From Rotaria sordida (lineage: Eukaryota; Rotifera; Eurotatoria; Philodinida; Philodinidae): DNA of 64,000 nucleotides. Positions 13,941 to 25,705 of this stretch are shown in pieces. The position numbers and the translations under genes are program-made. Below the pieces are notes generated by a model. It made no database searches. It saw only the letters and a program-made list of their open reading frames with translations, and had not been told where the DNA came from. Where the stretch lies: NCBI GenBank assembly GCA_905250125.1, contig CAJNOL010000253.1, positions 62,001 through 126,000 of the forward strand. The letters are read 5' to 3'. How positions within the stretch are numbered: position 1 is the first letter of the stretch; each line of letters begins with the position of its first letter.

Positions 13941-14785
13941 AAAAAAAAAAGAAAATAAAACGATAAAATAAATTATGTAAATATAATATTTGTTTGTTAT
14001 TATTTCTTATCTAAAATAAATCATTCTATCAAATTAAATATTGACAAAAAACAATTAAATTTATTTCAATAAGTAGAAGTTAAATAATTCGTGTAATTAA
14101 TAGATTTTATGTTACTAATATTGATTCTACATTCCTGAACAAAATACCTACATCATATTTGCTTAAGCAGATATTGAATTATGATAAATAATATCTATTG
14201 TTGCCTTTTCTAAAAGCAAATGAATTTATCTTTAAAGATTTCATCCATCAAAACTCGATTTCTACTTGAGCAAGTGAAATTCAGATAGTGTCGCTGACTC
14301 ACATGTCTGATAGAATATGGACATATAAAATTTTCAGATCTTTATCCCCTGTGATGACTGAAATTCGACGATAGTGAAAGACTTTTATCCAGGAGATATA
14401 TTTCAAATACTTTTTGTTTTTATTTTTATTATTTGTAATTGTGATTTATTTATAGTATTTTTTTCATCTTTATTAGGTATTATCTCTTTGAATTGATTTC
14501 ATTTTGATTATAATATCGAAATTGATGAAAATGATTTACATATTTGCTGGTACATAGTATAAAATTTCATTTGATAAACTTCATATATTTTAATAAGATT
14601 TAAATTATACTACGCTCACAAATTGAATTTTCGTTTTTTTCAATAAGTTTTTCTTATTGTGACAACATTGTAAAAATCACCATATTCTATTTACTTATTA
14701 ATTTTACTAACATAAAATATATTAAAGACAAAATACAAATATAGAATACAACAATAAATTACTGTTTGTCTTCGTTATTAAATCA
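13941..14785. other. Convergent spacer between CDK2AP and MRI1
   Basis: Holds the 3' ends of two convergent genes. AT-rich; AATAAA-like hexamers occur shortly after 13940. No other gene seen. Confidence 0.5.
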
Positions 14786-16160
14786 CTATAATGGACTAAT
14801 TAATGATCGTTGTAAATTTAATAATTTTTCTTCAAGTTCATCGGGTTTAAATACACCATGTTCTGTTATAATACCAGTTATTAACGAAGCAGGTGTTACA
14901 TCAAATGCTGGATTCCAAACTTGAACACCTTCAAAAAAAGCAAAAAAAAAAAAGATAATCATAATAAATTAATAAATATATTGACATTTTTTCTTTATAT
15001 AAATATTTTACCTTCTGGTGCAAGATTAATTCCTTTAACAGTAGTCATTTCACTTGATGGACGTTGTTCAATAATAATTTCATCACCTGATTTTTTACTT
15101 AAATCTATTGATGTTGTTGGTGCAGCAATATAAAATGGAATATCATGATGTTTAGCAAGTATAGCTAATTGATATGTACCAATTTTATTTGCTGTATCAC
15201 CATTAGCTGTAACACGATCAGCACCAACAATAACAGCATGTATTGGTTGTGTACGCATTAAAAGACCAGCCATTGAATCACAAATCATTGTATGTGGAAT
15301 ACGATCATGTACTAATTCATATGCTGTTAATCTTGAACCTTGATTATATGGACGAGTTTCAGTAAAATAAGCTAATTGAAGAACATTATTTGCAGCTAAT
15401 TGTCGTATAATTCCAAGAGCTGTACCAAAACCAACAGTTGCTAATGAACCTGTATTACAATGTGTTAAAATATTTAATTTTTTTTTATTTGAAATATATT
15501 GACACATAGTTTCAGCACCATATTGACCAATTAAACGATTGTCAATAAGATCACGTTGAAGAAATTGTTCCATAAAATCAAGTAATTCATCAATATATAA
15601 TGTTAAATTTTGTTGTTTATTATTTAATGGTATTAAATAATCAATAATTGTTTTAGCAGCATCAGTCATATTAACTGCTGTTGGTCGAGCAGTTACTAAA
15701 TAATTAAGTTGATGTGTAATAAATTGTATAACAGATGATATTGAATCAAATTTTGATCTTGAATTATGTAATTCAACAGCTACACTTAATATACCACATA
15801 CAGCAATAGCTGGAGCACCTTAAAAATAAAAAGAAAAAACAAAATATATATATTTTTACTAATTTTGATATCATTTTTTTATTTCATTGAAAATTATTAT
15901 TATTTTTTTGCGTGTGATTTTTAGCATATATTATACCTTTCAAAAATTTATTTAAATGAATTCTAGAAAAAAATCAAGATATTTAATGTTATATTATTAT
16001 TATTCATACCTCGAATTGTCATTGTATGAATAGCTTTCCATGCATCATCAGCTGTATGAATTGATATATAAACTGTTTCATCTGGTAATTTTAATTGATC
16101 TAAAATTAATAATGAACCACGTTGATAACGTATTGCTTGTAATGTTGGTGGCGTTTGCAT
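14786..16160 (-). CDS. MRI1: Methylthioribose-1-phosphate isomerase
   Basis: Enzyme of the cytosolic methionine salvage pathway: it turns 5-methylthioribose-1-phosphate into the ribulose-1-phosphate form. Exons 16160-16010, 15818-15012, 14928-14786; 366 residues, matching the human length (369). Visible motifs: AIRYQRGSL at the N-terminus, RGAPAIA across the first junction, [10 protein letters not shown] with the catalytic Cys at about 171, [37 protein letters not shown] with the catalytic Asp at about 251, and an FDVTP...[11 protein letters not shown] end. It belongs to the eIF2B alpha/beta/delta-like fold family, but these motifs mark the isomerase. A strong 3' splice site (TTCTCTTATAG) lies 2 bases before the ATG, so a 5'-UTR intron or a trans-spliced leader is likely. 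Confidence 0.95.
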
Positions 16161-16458
16161 TGCTATAAGAGAAAAAAGAAAAAATTTAAATAACTTTCTA
16201 ATCAAAAAAAAAACATGATTTGTTGAATGTTGCTTTATTTTAGTTTTTTATCGAAGTTAAACTCACGAATACATATATGTTAGGAACAACCAACAACACA
16301 AAAAAATAAAAAGAAGCTTATGAAAGACAAAGAATAAAGCAAAAGCAGTTTTACACAACATCATAGTAGAGCTTATTGTATGTCAGTTGAAGTTTATCAT
16401 CGGAGATTCACTTCTCTTGTTTTTTTTTTTGAATGTTTTCTTTTTATCGAGGTTGATA

Positions 16459-18551
16459 TTATGGTGAAAGAATGTCATCATCACTGCGCGTATCTGGTCC
16501 TGTTTCATCAAGAAAATATCCTTGTCTTGATGTATTTGGATTACAACGACAACAAAAATCACATCCATCAGCAGCTAAATGACCTAATCTACGCCACATT
16601 TCAAAATTTGGAATTTGATCAACACCACGAGCACCACGTTTTATACGCATAAATAAAAAGCCACCAATTAAATAAGCAGAAGCTAAACACAAAATACTAA
16701 AAAAGAAAAACATGAGAATGTCTAAAATGAAAGATAATAATCGGAAATTCAATATAGTAATTTACGTGATGAGAAATATGGCACCACCGCTCATGCTTTT
16801 TTTCTCTTGTGGAACAACCGGACACATTTCAGGGATTTGAACTTCAAACACATAATTACAATGTTCATCGGTAGTTGTATGTTCTTCCAAGACTGTAATA
16901 TTTTCCTGAAAAACAAAAAAAACTACAGTCAAAATGTCTTTTACATGCAATTTTTCTTGTTTTTTTTTTATAATGAAATATTCTATAGAATTTATATATA
17001 ATTTGAGCCTTCATTTTGTCATTTTGAAGAAAAACATATTGTTCATTATTTTTTACCTGTTTATTCTTTGAATTCAATGAGTTTTCTTTTTGCTTTGTAG
17101 ATAAAAGGGAAAAGAATCATAAAAGGGTTTTTATCTAACGAGGGAACATTTTCAATTGATGAATTATTATTACATCGAAAGATAGTAGATTCTAAGTTAC
17201 CATCGATCATGCTAATTTCATAATATGACTATGAGAAATTTCTTTAGATCTTCGTCTTCTAACTTTCTAAATTAAAAAACAAAACATTTTGTTAAAATCG
17301 CTTTTAATCTATTTGGATTATGGGAACATATAGAATTGTCTATAAGTTAATAATCTTTTCTATTTTATAAAAATGAGAATTTTAAGTAAAATAATATCAT
17401 GTTAAAGATTTTTACATTGAAATATTAATATGTATCTGTTGTATGAATTAATATAGCTCTATTTTCTCCAGAGAAATAATGAATTGATCCAAAAAAAAAG
17501 AAATTCAATTTGTTCTAGAATCTAGACAGATCAGAAATAATTTTTAGCAAAAAATTTTGTAGTCTAGAAAAAGGAAATTGCTCATAGTCATATTCGGAAT
17601 CAGCATGATCTATAACTTACAATTGACTAGTTTTTGGTAGGAAAGCGATTGATCAGTTGACAATGTTCTCTTGGAAGCTAATACATCATATATATATATA
17701 TATCTATTTGAACAAATGATACACTTCAAACTAATCCATGCAGGCATCTATTTCCTGATTCACGATCAAAGTCTTTTTTTTTTCTCTTTTATAATATAAT
17801 ATAATAAACTATGTTTTATCTAGAATATATATATATATAAATTGAGAATGATATATCTGTAATTTTTCATGTCTAAAAATGTCAAAAAATAACACTATAA
17901 AAGAACAGCAATATATTTTATTATTATTTTTTCTCCCCTGTCTAGCAGATTATACAATATATTCTTATGAATTTTCTTTTTCTAAGACTTCAAAAAACTA
18001 GAAAAATTTCATCGTAAAAATTTTTAGTTTAATAAATAAAAGTCTTTTATCTTACTTTATTCTGTCCACAAATAAAGAAAATTGAAGCTGAACGCGTATT
18101 ATTATAACATTGATTACTATATCGAGTACCATTGTGATATGTCAAAAGTATAAAATTAGCTATGAATAAAATTCTATTGATTTAAAATTAAAATCAAAAT
18201 AATATAATTAACCTCCTTCAACAAGATTAGTTTCATTTAATTTTCCAAGAACATAAGTATTATTATTTTCTTTTTGTATAACAGCTCCATGAATATCAGC
18301 ATTGTTAGGTGCTAAACAAATTCCAATTTGATATATTGATGTACTCGTGTTTCTTGTTAAACTACATACAAAAGAAAAAGAAAGAAAATATTAAATAATA
18401 AATAATTGAATCATAACAAGTTTATTCACGTATTGTTATATATTTTCCATTTCTTTATTTTATCTTGAAGAACCTTTGAATCATTTGAACGAAAAATACA
18501 ATCACCATTGACTAATGCACAAAAAGTGATTAAGAAGAATATCACATGCAT
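16459..18551 (-). CDS. M6PR: Cation-dependent mannose-6-phosphate receptor
   Basis: Type I membrane receptor that carries lysosomal enzymes from the trans-Golgi to endosomes. Exons 18551-18430, 18361-18213, 18159-18056, 16905-16766, 16696-16459; 250 residues (human 277). Residues 1-17 form a signal peptide (MHVIFFLITFCALVNG). The lumenal domain follows with paired cysteines and segments recalling the family (IYQIGICLAP, VLGKLNETNLVEG, GTRYSNQCYN, IFFICGQ). One transmembrane helix (AIFLITILCLASAYLIGGFL) leads to the cytosolic tail with the family hallmark GARGVDQIPNF and HLAADGCDFCCRCNP. The tail ends DDDILSP in place of the vertebrate acidic di-leucine, so the sorting signal is a variant. A 1.15-kb intron separates exons 3 and 4. 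It ends 298 bases upstream of MRI1 on the same strand. Confidence 0.9.
16906..18055. other. Long intron of the M6PR gene
   Basis: AT-rich intron of 1150 bases with (TA)n at about 17690-17705 and 17828-17840. No antisense gene or RNA gene seen; short open frames near its 5' boundary and over exon 4 on the plus strand are shadows. Confidence 0.6.
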
Positions 18552-19256
18552 ATGAATATCTCTAGATGAAGAACGATAATCTAAAAAGTTCTTCGTTTTT
18601 TTTTTTCTTTATGCTTCTTTTATTCACATTTTTTTTACATTAATTCTATGCATGAATGAATGAATGAATACTATAGAGAAAAAAAAAGACCCTACATAAC
18701 ATCCATTTTACACACTATTTCTTTCGTCTTCTTTTTTTATTTGTGCTTGTGTCGATTTCACATATAAAAACGACGAAAGAATAAAGGGAAAAACAACTTA
18801 TACGACTCGCACCGATTACATTCACTAGCATAAAATTGATGTGTTCAAGGTTAGTTGAAAATACTCATATATATTTTATAATGTCGTTTATTATTTGTTA
18901 TTTCTATATTGTTTTTTTTTTTTTTTTTACTTTTACATTTCAAACTGATCGATCTTCCATCAGAACAAAATATTTGTTTGTTCTCTCTCGTTTTCTTCTA
19001 CGTAGATAAACTCCTACAAACGAAAAAATAAAATTCACACAAAAAACGGTATGAAATAGAGAAAGAAGAGAAAAATATATATATAGTTAACCTTTTATAT
19101 CTATTCGCAATAAGCCGTCTGCTGTTGAATGCTTTGAAAAAAAATATTTTGTCATAAATCCTCCTGTCAAGGTCACATGCAGAAGAAAAAAAAAACACCT
19201 TATCACTTTCTCTGCCAAACTTTAATGGATAAAATTTACCTGTTCTAGAATAAAAA
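18552..19256. other. Divergent promoter region, M6PR and orphan gene
   Basis: About 700 bases between the M6PR start (minus) and the 19257 gene (plus). T and A tracts dominate, with GAATGAATGAATGAAT at about 18654-18669. It must hold both promoters; no specific element can be named. Confidence 0.45.
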
Positions 19257-19793
19257 ATGTCAGTTTTAACTACAAAACCTGATTCTTTACAAGAACAACA
19301 AATAAAATCTGATCATGATCATACACCTACGATAGATAAATCAACAGAGATGATTCGACAACGAGTCGAAGATCGTCATTGGCAACTATTTGAAGCACGT
19401 TTAAAAAAACAATCACCAGAAGTAAATAAAGAAAATTATACTAACCCAAATGATTACCGTATAATTGATCGTTTAAAAAAAGTCGATCAACCACAACCAC
19501 CTATTGAACCTCATCAACGATGGGAAATATTTTGTAATCAAATTACAAATAAATCAAATGAAACAAATCGTCTTATGTCTATATTTCATCATGTTTGGCT
19601 TAAAAATTGGAATACAAAACGAATAAATGAAATAGAAAAACGATTTATGACTGATCCAACATTAAATAAAAATATTTTTTTAAATTTTATATCAACAAAC
19701 AATAATGATCAAAAAATAATTTCCTCAATACTTCATCGAACTACTTCATCTGACAAAGTTTCTACTGATAAATATAAAAAATATGTAATATGA
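19257..19793 (+). CDS. Unrecognised 178-residue protein
   Basis: Open frame from an ATG in good context (AAAAAATGT) to TGA at 19791-19793, in one exon. The composition is that of a soluble, charged, largely helical protein with no signal peptide or membrane span. Notable segments are RQRVEDRHWQLFEARLKKQ, PHQRWEIFCNQI and FHHVWLKNWNTKRINEIEKR: Trp and basic residues in spaced helices, rather like small axonemal or microtubule-associated proteins. That is a resemblance in style, not a match. Codon use equals that of the neighbouring real genes (CAA, GAA, CGT/CGA, AAA), which is the main reason to believe it is coding. The N-terminal 25 residues look disordered. Confidence 0.6.
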   Translation: MSVLTTKPDSLQEQQIKSDHDHTPTIDKSTEMIRQRVEDRHWQLFEARLKKQSPEVNKENYTNPNDYRIIDRLKKVDQPQPPIEPHQRWEIFCNQITNKSNETNRLMSIFHHVWLKNWNTKRINEIEKRFMTDPTLNKNIFLNFISTNNNDQKIISSILHRTTSSDKVSTDKYKKYVI

Positions 19794-21359
19794 ACTCTTT
19801 TTTTTTGTTCCTTACTTTTCTCACAGATCATTTCCTTCTTTCCTAATGAAGGTAATTGGATCTTTCTTTTTCTCCATATTAGTTATATGATATTAATATA
19901 TTTTTTTCCTTGAAAAATAAAAAGAACGTTGGTAAAAATTATTTAGAAGAAGTTTCTATGAGTTCATACTTATATTTATTAAATCATAAGGGTACTGTCT
20001 CATTTTCTTAATTGTTAATATGGATTTGTCATCTAGGTAAAAGAAAAAAAGAAAAAAGAAAAAGCACGCTTGTAATGAAAGAAAATGATAATAATTAATT
20101 CTTCATTTTCTAGACATCAAGTAAAAACCCTATAGAAACACTGTGTCTTATCATGATCATATCGTCTTTAATTCAATTCATGTAGAATAGACGTAAAATA
20201 ATGGTATATATCTGTATATCAAATACCTATAAATGCAAATAAAATAATAAATTATTTTTTTTTTTTTTTTTGTTGATCAGATTTTTAATCTAATCCAAAA
20301 CATTTCGAAAGAGGTCGTGTGTATCAAACTTTTATAATCTATCAATTTAAATTGACAGCACTTGCATATAATTCATAAATGTATTTAAAGATAATAAATC
20401 AATATGTTCTGATAAAAAAATTCATTGGAATTGAGTTCATTTCCTATTTCAACGAACATAAATATCTATTTATTGTTAATAAATAAGTATTTTCTTCGGA
20501 GTATACAGTGAAGTATTCTTTTATGTTTGAGTGTACTCATACGAACAATGGTTTATTTTTATTCATGCGATAAGCAAATCAAAGTCCCATATAAAGAAGA
20601 CGAAGAAAAAAAAAATCATCAAAAATCACATACAAAGCATGTTCTTCAAATAATGATGACTAAAATAAATTAGAAACTATTTAATGAAAGAAATAAAAAA
20701 CAAAACTCTTGCTTATATTTGAGAATAAAATAGATTTTATAATTGAAAATTTATTTTTGAATGAAGAATTTTTATCTGCTGCTTTTTTTTTACTTAAGCT
20801 AAGTTGATAAGACATACCTAATCAATTACTAAAATTAGTTTTTTATCATAAAATATAAGAAAAGTACAAGTCTGTTTTTGAAACATCTTTCTTTAGACAC
20901 TAAACCTGATGGGTATAGTTAATTCTCATTTTACTTCCAGAATTATTTTCAGTTATGATCATATTTCTACTATCAAAGAATAAGACCTAGATTTTATACA
21001 GATGGAAATATGAGAAGGATTTTCACATGTTTCGAAATATTTTCTTTTTGATTAAAGAAAAAAGATAAATCCAGTGTCGGAATTTTCTTGGAAAGAGATT
21101 TTTCATAAAATGATTTGTAAAATGTAATCCTATTAGAACATTCACAATATATCACTTTTCTACAAAGAATATCATGTATTAAAAGTATTCAATAACTTGA
21201 ATATGAAATTAATACAAACGTCTACGAAAACAAAATACTATTTAATATATCGACACGATCTTTTTTTTTTCTTTCATTTTTGTTTGGATTTTTCTTACTT
21301 TTTATTTAACTTGTAAATCTTCAATAAGGAATATTTAGTAATCTTAAAATTCTTTCGGC
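19794..21359. other. Intergenic, no gene seen
   Basis: AT-rich sequence with A/T homopolymers (for example about 20255-20270). No open frame with coding character, no RNA gene and no clear repeat. Confidence 0.55.
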
Positions 21360-21564
21360 ATTGCTTTCAAGGATGCTCGGGGTGACTAAGATTGAAATGA
21401 GAGATGACTACTGAGAAAATAGCGTTCATGACATTGAAAAGGATCGACACTTGTTTCAGGAATTTGTGAGAAAAATAATCGTTCAATTCCACTGAGGAAA
21501 GACGGAAAATTTTCAAGATTGAGGGTCATAACCCTTCTTCATTCCGGACACCCCTGATTGCTTT
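21360..21564. mobile_element. hAT-type MITE with 8-bp target duplication
   Basis: A 189-bp segment (21368-21556) flanked on both sides by ATTGCTTT (21360-21367 and 21557-21564). Its ends are imperfect inverted repeats: the left end reads CAAGGATGCTCGGGG, the right end read inward CAGGGGTGTCCGG, agreeing at 9 of the first 13 bases. An 8-bp target duplication with CA(G)GGG-like ends is characteristic of hAT-superfamily elements. There is no coding capacity, so it is non-autonomous, and the diverged ends suggest an old copy. It is more GC-rich than its surroundings. Confidence 0.65.
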
Positions 21565-23843
21565 CATTCTATAGCAGGCAAGTATTCTTTACTTGATTGT
21601 TGATTTATCCGTTAAAATCCTTTATTGATAATACTCATGAGTGAGTTTTGATAAGTTGAGTTAACCTGATCAATGAATCTTCTATCGGTTTTTCTTAAAC
21701 AATATGCATATTATAATACCAAAGAAAATGGGAATATGCTTGAATTATCGGCAAATTATTAGTTTTTTATTTATATATTTCATGTTCACAATTGACATTA
21801 TTTTGTGTAAGAACTTTCATTTCATTAATCTTTTTCGAATAATGAACATTTTTCATCATTGAAAATCTTTATGCTAAGCAAAGTAAATTTTTTTTGATTA
21901 TCATCATCCTAAAATTCTCATTAGCTTGATAGTGCTTGTTGTTTTTTTTTTTTACATAGAATCACAAAAGTTTTTTAAATTACAGTTTAATTTGATGATT
22001 GCCAACCAAAATATTGTCACTGTTTACAACAATATTGAGAATACCTTCGTCTTTAAGAACAATGTGTCTGGTTATAACAATGGGTTTTGTTTTTATTCGA
22101 ATTATATGGCACATATTAATATTCATATTATATTATAGCAAATGATTAGAAAATTACCAAATCGTCTGAAAATATTTTTCTAAAAGACTTTATCAGAGAT
22201 GTTTAATTATATTTTGAAAACTGTCATCAGGACTGTCGATAGTATTTCGAAGTGGACAAGGCTAAAAATTTGGCAGACAGTCAGAGGCAGTCTGTCTGAC
22301 AGAAAGTGACTGAGACAAGCTGCCTTCTAAAACTTGCCAGATAGGTTATCAATAATAGCTCTAAATTTTTGAAGACATGCCACAGAGAGAAGGGGGAGGG
22401 GCAAGTACACTCCAGTCCCTCTCATTGAAACATATGATTGCCTCATTAACAGAAAGCCTTTGTACTAACACATCATGTCATCATATCTATCGTTCTATCT
22501 TCAACATATATTTATACTTTTTATATGATATTCTTTTTCTCATTATCACCTTTCTTAATGATTTGTTCGGCTAACAATTCTTACCTTTTGTATATACATA
22601 CATATATATATATCTTATCATTAATAATCTTGTTCGGTCTTACTCTAATATTAGTTCTGTTAAATTTAGATTATTCAGTATTATTTGATACCCTTGAGAT
22701 AATTAGGAAAGTCATTAGTTTAGTTTTTTATCATTATCTAAAAATAGAAAATAAACCGGAAGTTAAATATGTTGCTTGTTTTTTTTTACGGGATAAAGTA
22801 TATTTCGTAAAATCATCTCATATATGATTTTCTTTCATTTATCAATATTTAATTCAACAATGAATTGATTACCTAGATAGTATTTTTCTTTCAAGATCAA
22901 AGTAGAACATCTTTAACAATCCCAATTATTTCGTACAAAATAAATCTTAAGAAAATTATAATAATTCATTTCCAATAAAAAAAAAAACAAATGTTGTTAA
23001 TTAAAAAAAAGCTTAAAGAAATTCCTTTATTTGCGGTTATTTATGGAAAATATTTAAGTGTTAATACTCACAAAAGAAGAATTATATTAATAGAATATAA
23101 ATTAAACATACATAAATATGAACCTTTTATTTTTCCACTTCATTCATTGTTGATAAGTTATAAATATTAACATAAAATAAATATTTTACAAACAGAACAA
23201 TCATTATCAGTAAGAAATATTCTATTTAATTTTTTCTAATACTCACATATTTGATATTTGTTATTGAAAAATTTTATTATTACACAAAAAAAAAAAAAAT
23301 CGAATCAAGAAAATATTCTTGAATAATATATATGAGAACAAAAAACAAACGAGAGAGAATGGAAATTTCCATTAGTTAAGAGTAAAGAGAAATTGTGCAA
23401 ACGACGAAAACTAAACATTTATTAATATTCTTCTCATATTTCAAGGTTTAGAAAAAAAAAATAATAATAAATTACCAACTATAGTAATTCTGTTGGTTTT
23501 GAAACTAAATGATCAAATTTTTTTCTTCAATCAAGGCTATCTATATGTCTAATGTTTTTGTTTTTCTATATATGATTGAAATGTTACTTTTTCGACATCA
23601 TTAATCATATGTTATTACAATATTTTCAGGCATATTAACATAGATTATATAATAATTATTTCTTCCATTCTAGTCTGTTAGATAATAAAATTCGATTTTT
23701 CTTTTCTGTTTTTTTTTTGTTTTTTGTTGAATAAGAATAATGAAATCAAAATATAAAATAGTTTGGTTGATTAACGAATTTGAATAAATTTAAGTCAAAT
23801 GTTCCATTGTTTTGTTTTTGAAATTTTAAAATACGATACTTTA
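21565..23843. other. Intergenic, one compositional anomaly
   Basis: Mostly plain AT-rich DNA. About 22240-22425 is richer in G and C, with repeated CAGACAG/CTGTCTG words and a purine block (GAGAGAAGGGGGAGGGGC). ORFs over 21926-22138 and 22377-22827 have no recognisable product. Confidence 0.45.
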
Positions 23844-24179
23844 TCATGAATGATGATATGGACGTCTTGAACTGTCATATTCAATATCAGATATAATTCT
23901 TTGTTGTGTTGTAGAAGATAATGGTCTACTAGATAATCGTTGAACATAACAAATTGTACATAATATAATCAATAGAAGAAAAGCAAGACTAATACCACCG
24001 CCTATATAATAATAAAGACGTTGGTCATTAGGACCTTTATTAGTTGCGGCGAAATAAAATAGAACAACAGTAAGAATAAGTAAAATAAAAGCAAAGAAAA
24101 GACAAGCATGAACACATCGCTCTTGATCAGTCAGGTGTGATTGATGTAATGTTGTGTCACGGCGACGAAAGAAAAGCAT
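23844..24179 (-). CDS. Small two-span membrane protein
   Basis: 111 residues in one exon, from the first true ATG at 24179 (the frame is open further up but only from a TTG). A short basic N-terminus (FFRRRD) is followed by a first hydrophobic helix (ACLFFAFILLILTVVLFYFA), a polar loop (ATNKGPNDQRLYYY), a second helix (IGGGISLAFLLLIILCTICY) and a cytosolic Ser/Arg-rich tail. The tail (RIISDIEYDSSRRPYHH) has a possible phosphorylation cluster. The layout is like the many small TMEM families, but I cannot name one. A 3' splice-like AG lies upstream of the ATG, so an untranslated first exon is possible. Confidence 0.6.
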   Translation of the reverse strand: MLFFRRRDTTLHQSHLTDQERCVHACLFFAFILLILTVVLFYFAATNKGPNDQRLYYYIGGGISLAFLLLIILCTICYVQRLSSRPLSSTTQQRIISDIEYDSSRRPYHHS

Positions 24180-25705
24180 AGTAATTATAATACTCAAAAA
24201 AGAATATAATCTAAATGAATAATAGATAAGCAATAAAATACATATCTTTATATATATTGGTTGTTATGATATATATCAATGTGCTGAAGTACATACTATT
24301 TTATTCACGCTCGATCAATACTCTTTTTTCCAATAGAATCGTCATCAACTACTCTATCGCCATTACTTATAGGCATGTGCTGCTCTTGTTTATGCTCTAG
24401 AAAAACAAAACCAGACCTATTTATCACATATTAGCCGATATGACGGCATTGGTACCAAACATCGTCTTATTATTACAGATTGCTTTTCCTTCGCTGCCTA
24501 TAAAATGACAGTAACAAAAAGAAGAAGAATAGCGAAGACCATTAAGTCTAGAAAAAATGTCCCAAAGTGCAAATCAGAAAGACAAACGTCTTCAGATTTT
24601 CTCATTCTGTTCCATTAACAGTTCATTGAAATCAATAGACGGATAAATGTTTGCATTTTTATAGATCATAATAGTTCTTGTACGTTACTTACTTATAAAA
24701 TAACATGTTCGATCAAATAATCATGTTAAATAATAAGAGCGAAATCGACATAGGTCTTTTTCTTCTTCTTCTTTTTTCTTTTCTCGTTAAATATATTAAA
24801 AAAAGAAAAGCAATTGTTTATCATAGACGAACAAAAGTAGTCGTTTCAGAAAGTCAGTAGAGAAAACAATGTCCCTTTCTCGTCTATTATTGTTCAACGT
24901 CACATTAATGTTTCATTTTCTTTTCGGTTTTACTTCTTTGTCGTCATCATCTTCTTTTTTTTTTTTTCTTTATTCTTTTCATCTATTCTCTTTTCTTTTC
25001 TTAATTTTTCTTATTGTCATTTGTATAACAACAATTGGCAAAAAATCACACGGGAACAAAAGCATATTCTTTTCTTACAAATCTAGTCACATAAATCTCT
25101 CTTTAGTAAATTACAAAAGAAAGAAAGAAAAAAAGAAGAATATTTAACAAAGTTAAATGAATTGTTTTTTTTTTTTTCTTTATCCGAGAGTTTTGTTTTA
25201 TGTGTCACTAAATGTTATTTGTTATTTGTGGCTAAAAAAGCATCTGAGTTAGATAAAAGAATAGATACAGTATAAGAAAATACATAACAAAATGTTTGTT
25301 CTGTTCTATAAGACACAAAAGAACGACATTAGAACAGTTGTCGAAAACTGTTGTTGATTATTCAGACAAAATATAGAATACATCTTCCTGGATTGAATTA
25401 TTCATTGATTTTATCATTTCAACGACAAGGACACACTTATTATTGTTATCATATTGTGTACAATCTATCGTATATGATTTAATAAATAATATCAAACCAG
25501 TATTTGTTTTTTTTTTATACAACTAACAGAAATACAAACAATTTTTTCGATATCATAATAATATAAGACAAATTTTTATTTTTTTTTTTTTATTGATAAA
25601 TAAAAAGAATATTCCTTATCTGACATACATTTATATGTGTATACAGATTAAACAAGAAAGAAAAAAAAAATTTAGAGTTCAACATTTTTGTATGAACATA
25701 TATAA
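24180..25705. other. Intergenic, no gene seen
   Basis: AT-rich, with a TCT-rich stretch near 24760-24785 and 24940-25015. The plus-strand open frame 24869-25147 is a pyrimidine-rich low-complexity frame and is not supported as a gene. Confidence 0.5.

Noticed and set aside
16380..16652. Plus-strand frame over the end of M6PR
   Set aside because: Exact shadow of the M6PR last exon, which has clear family motifs on the minus strand.
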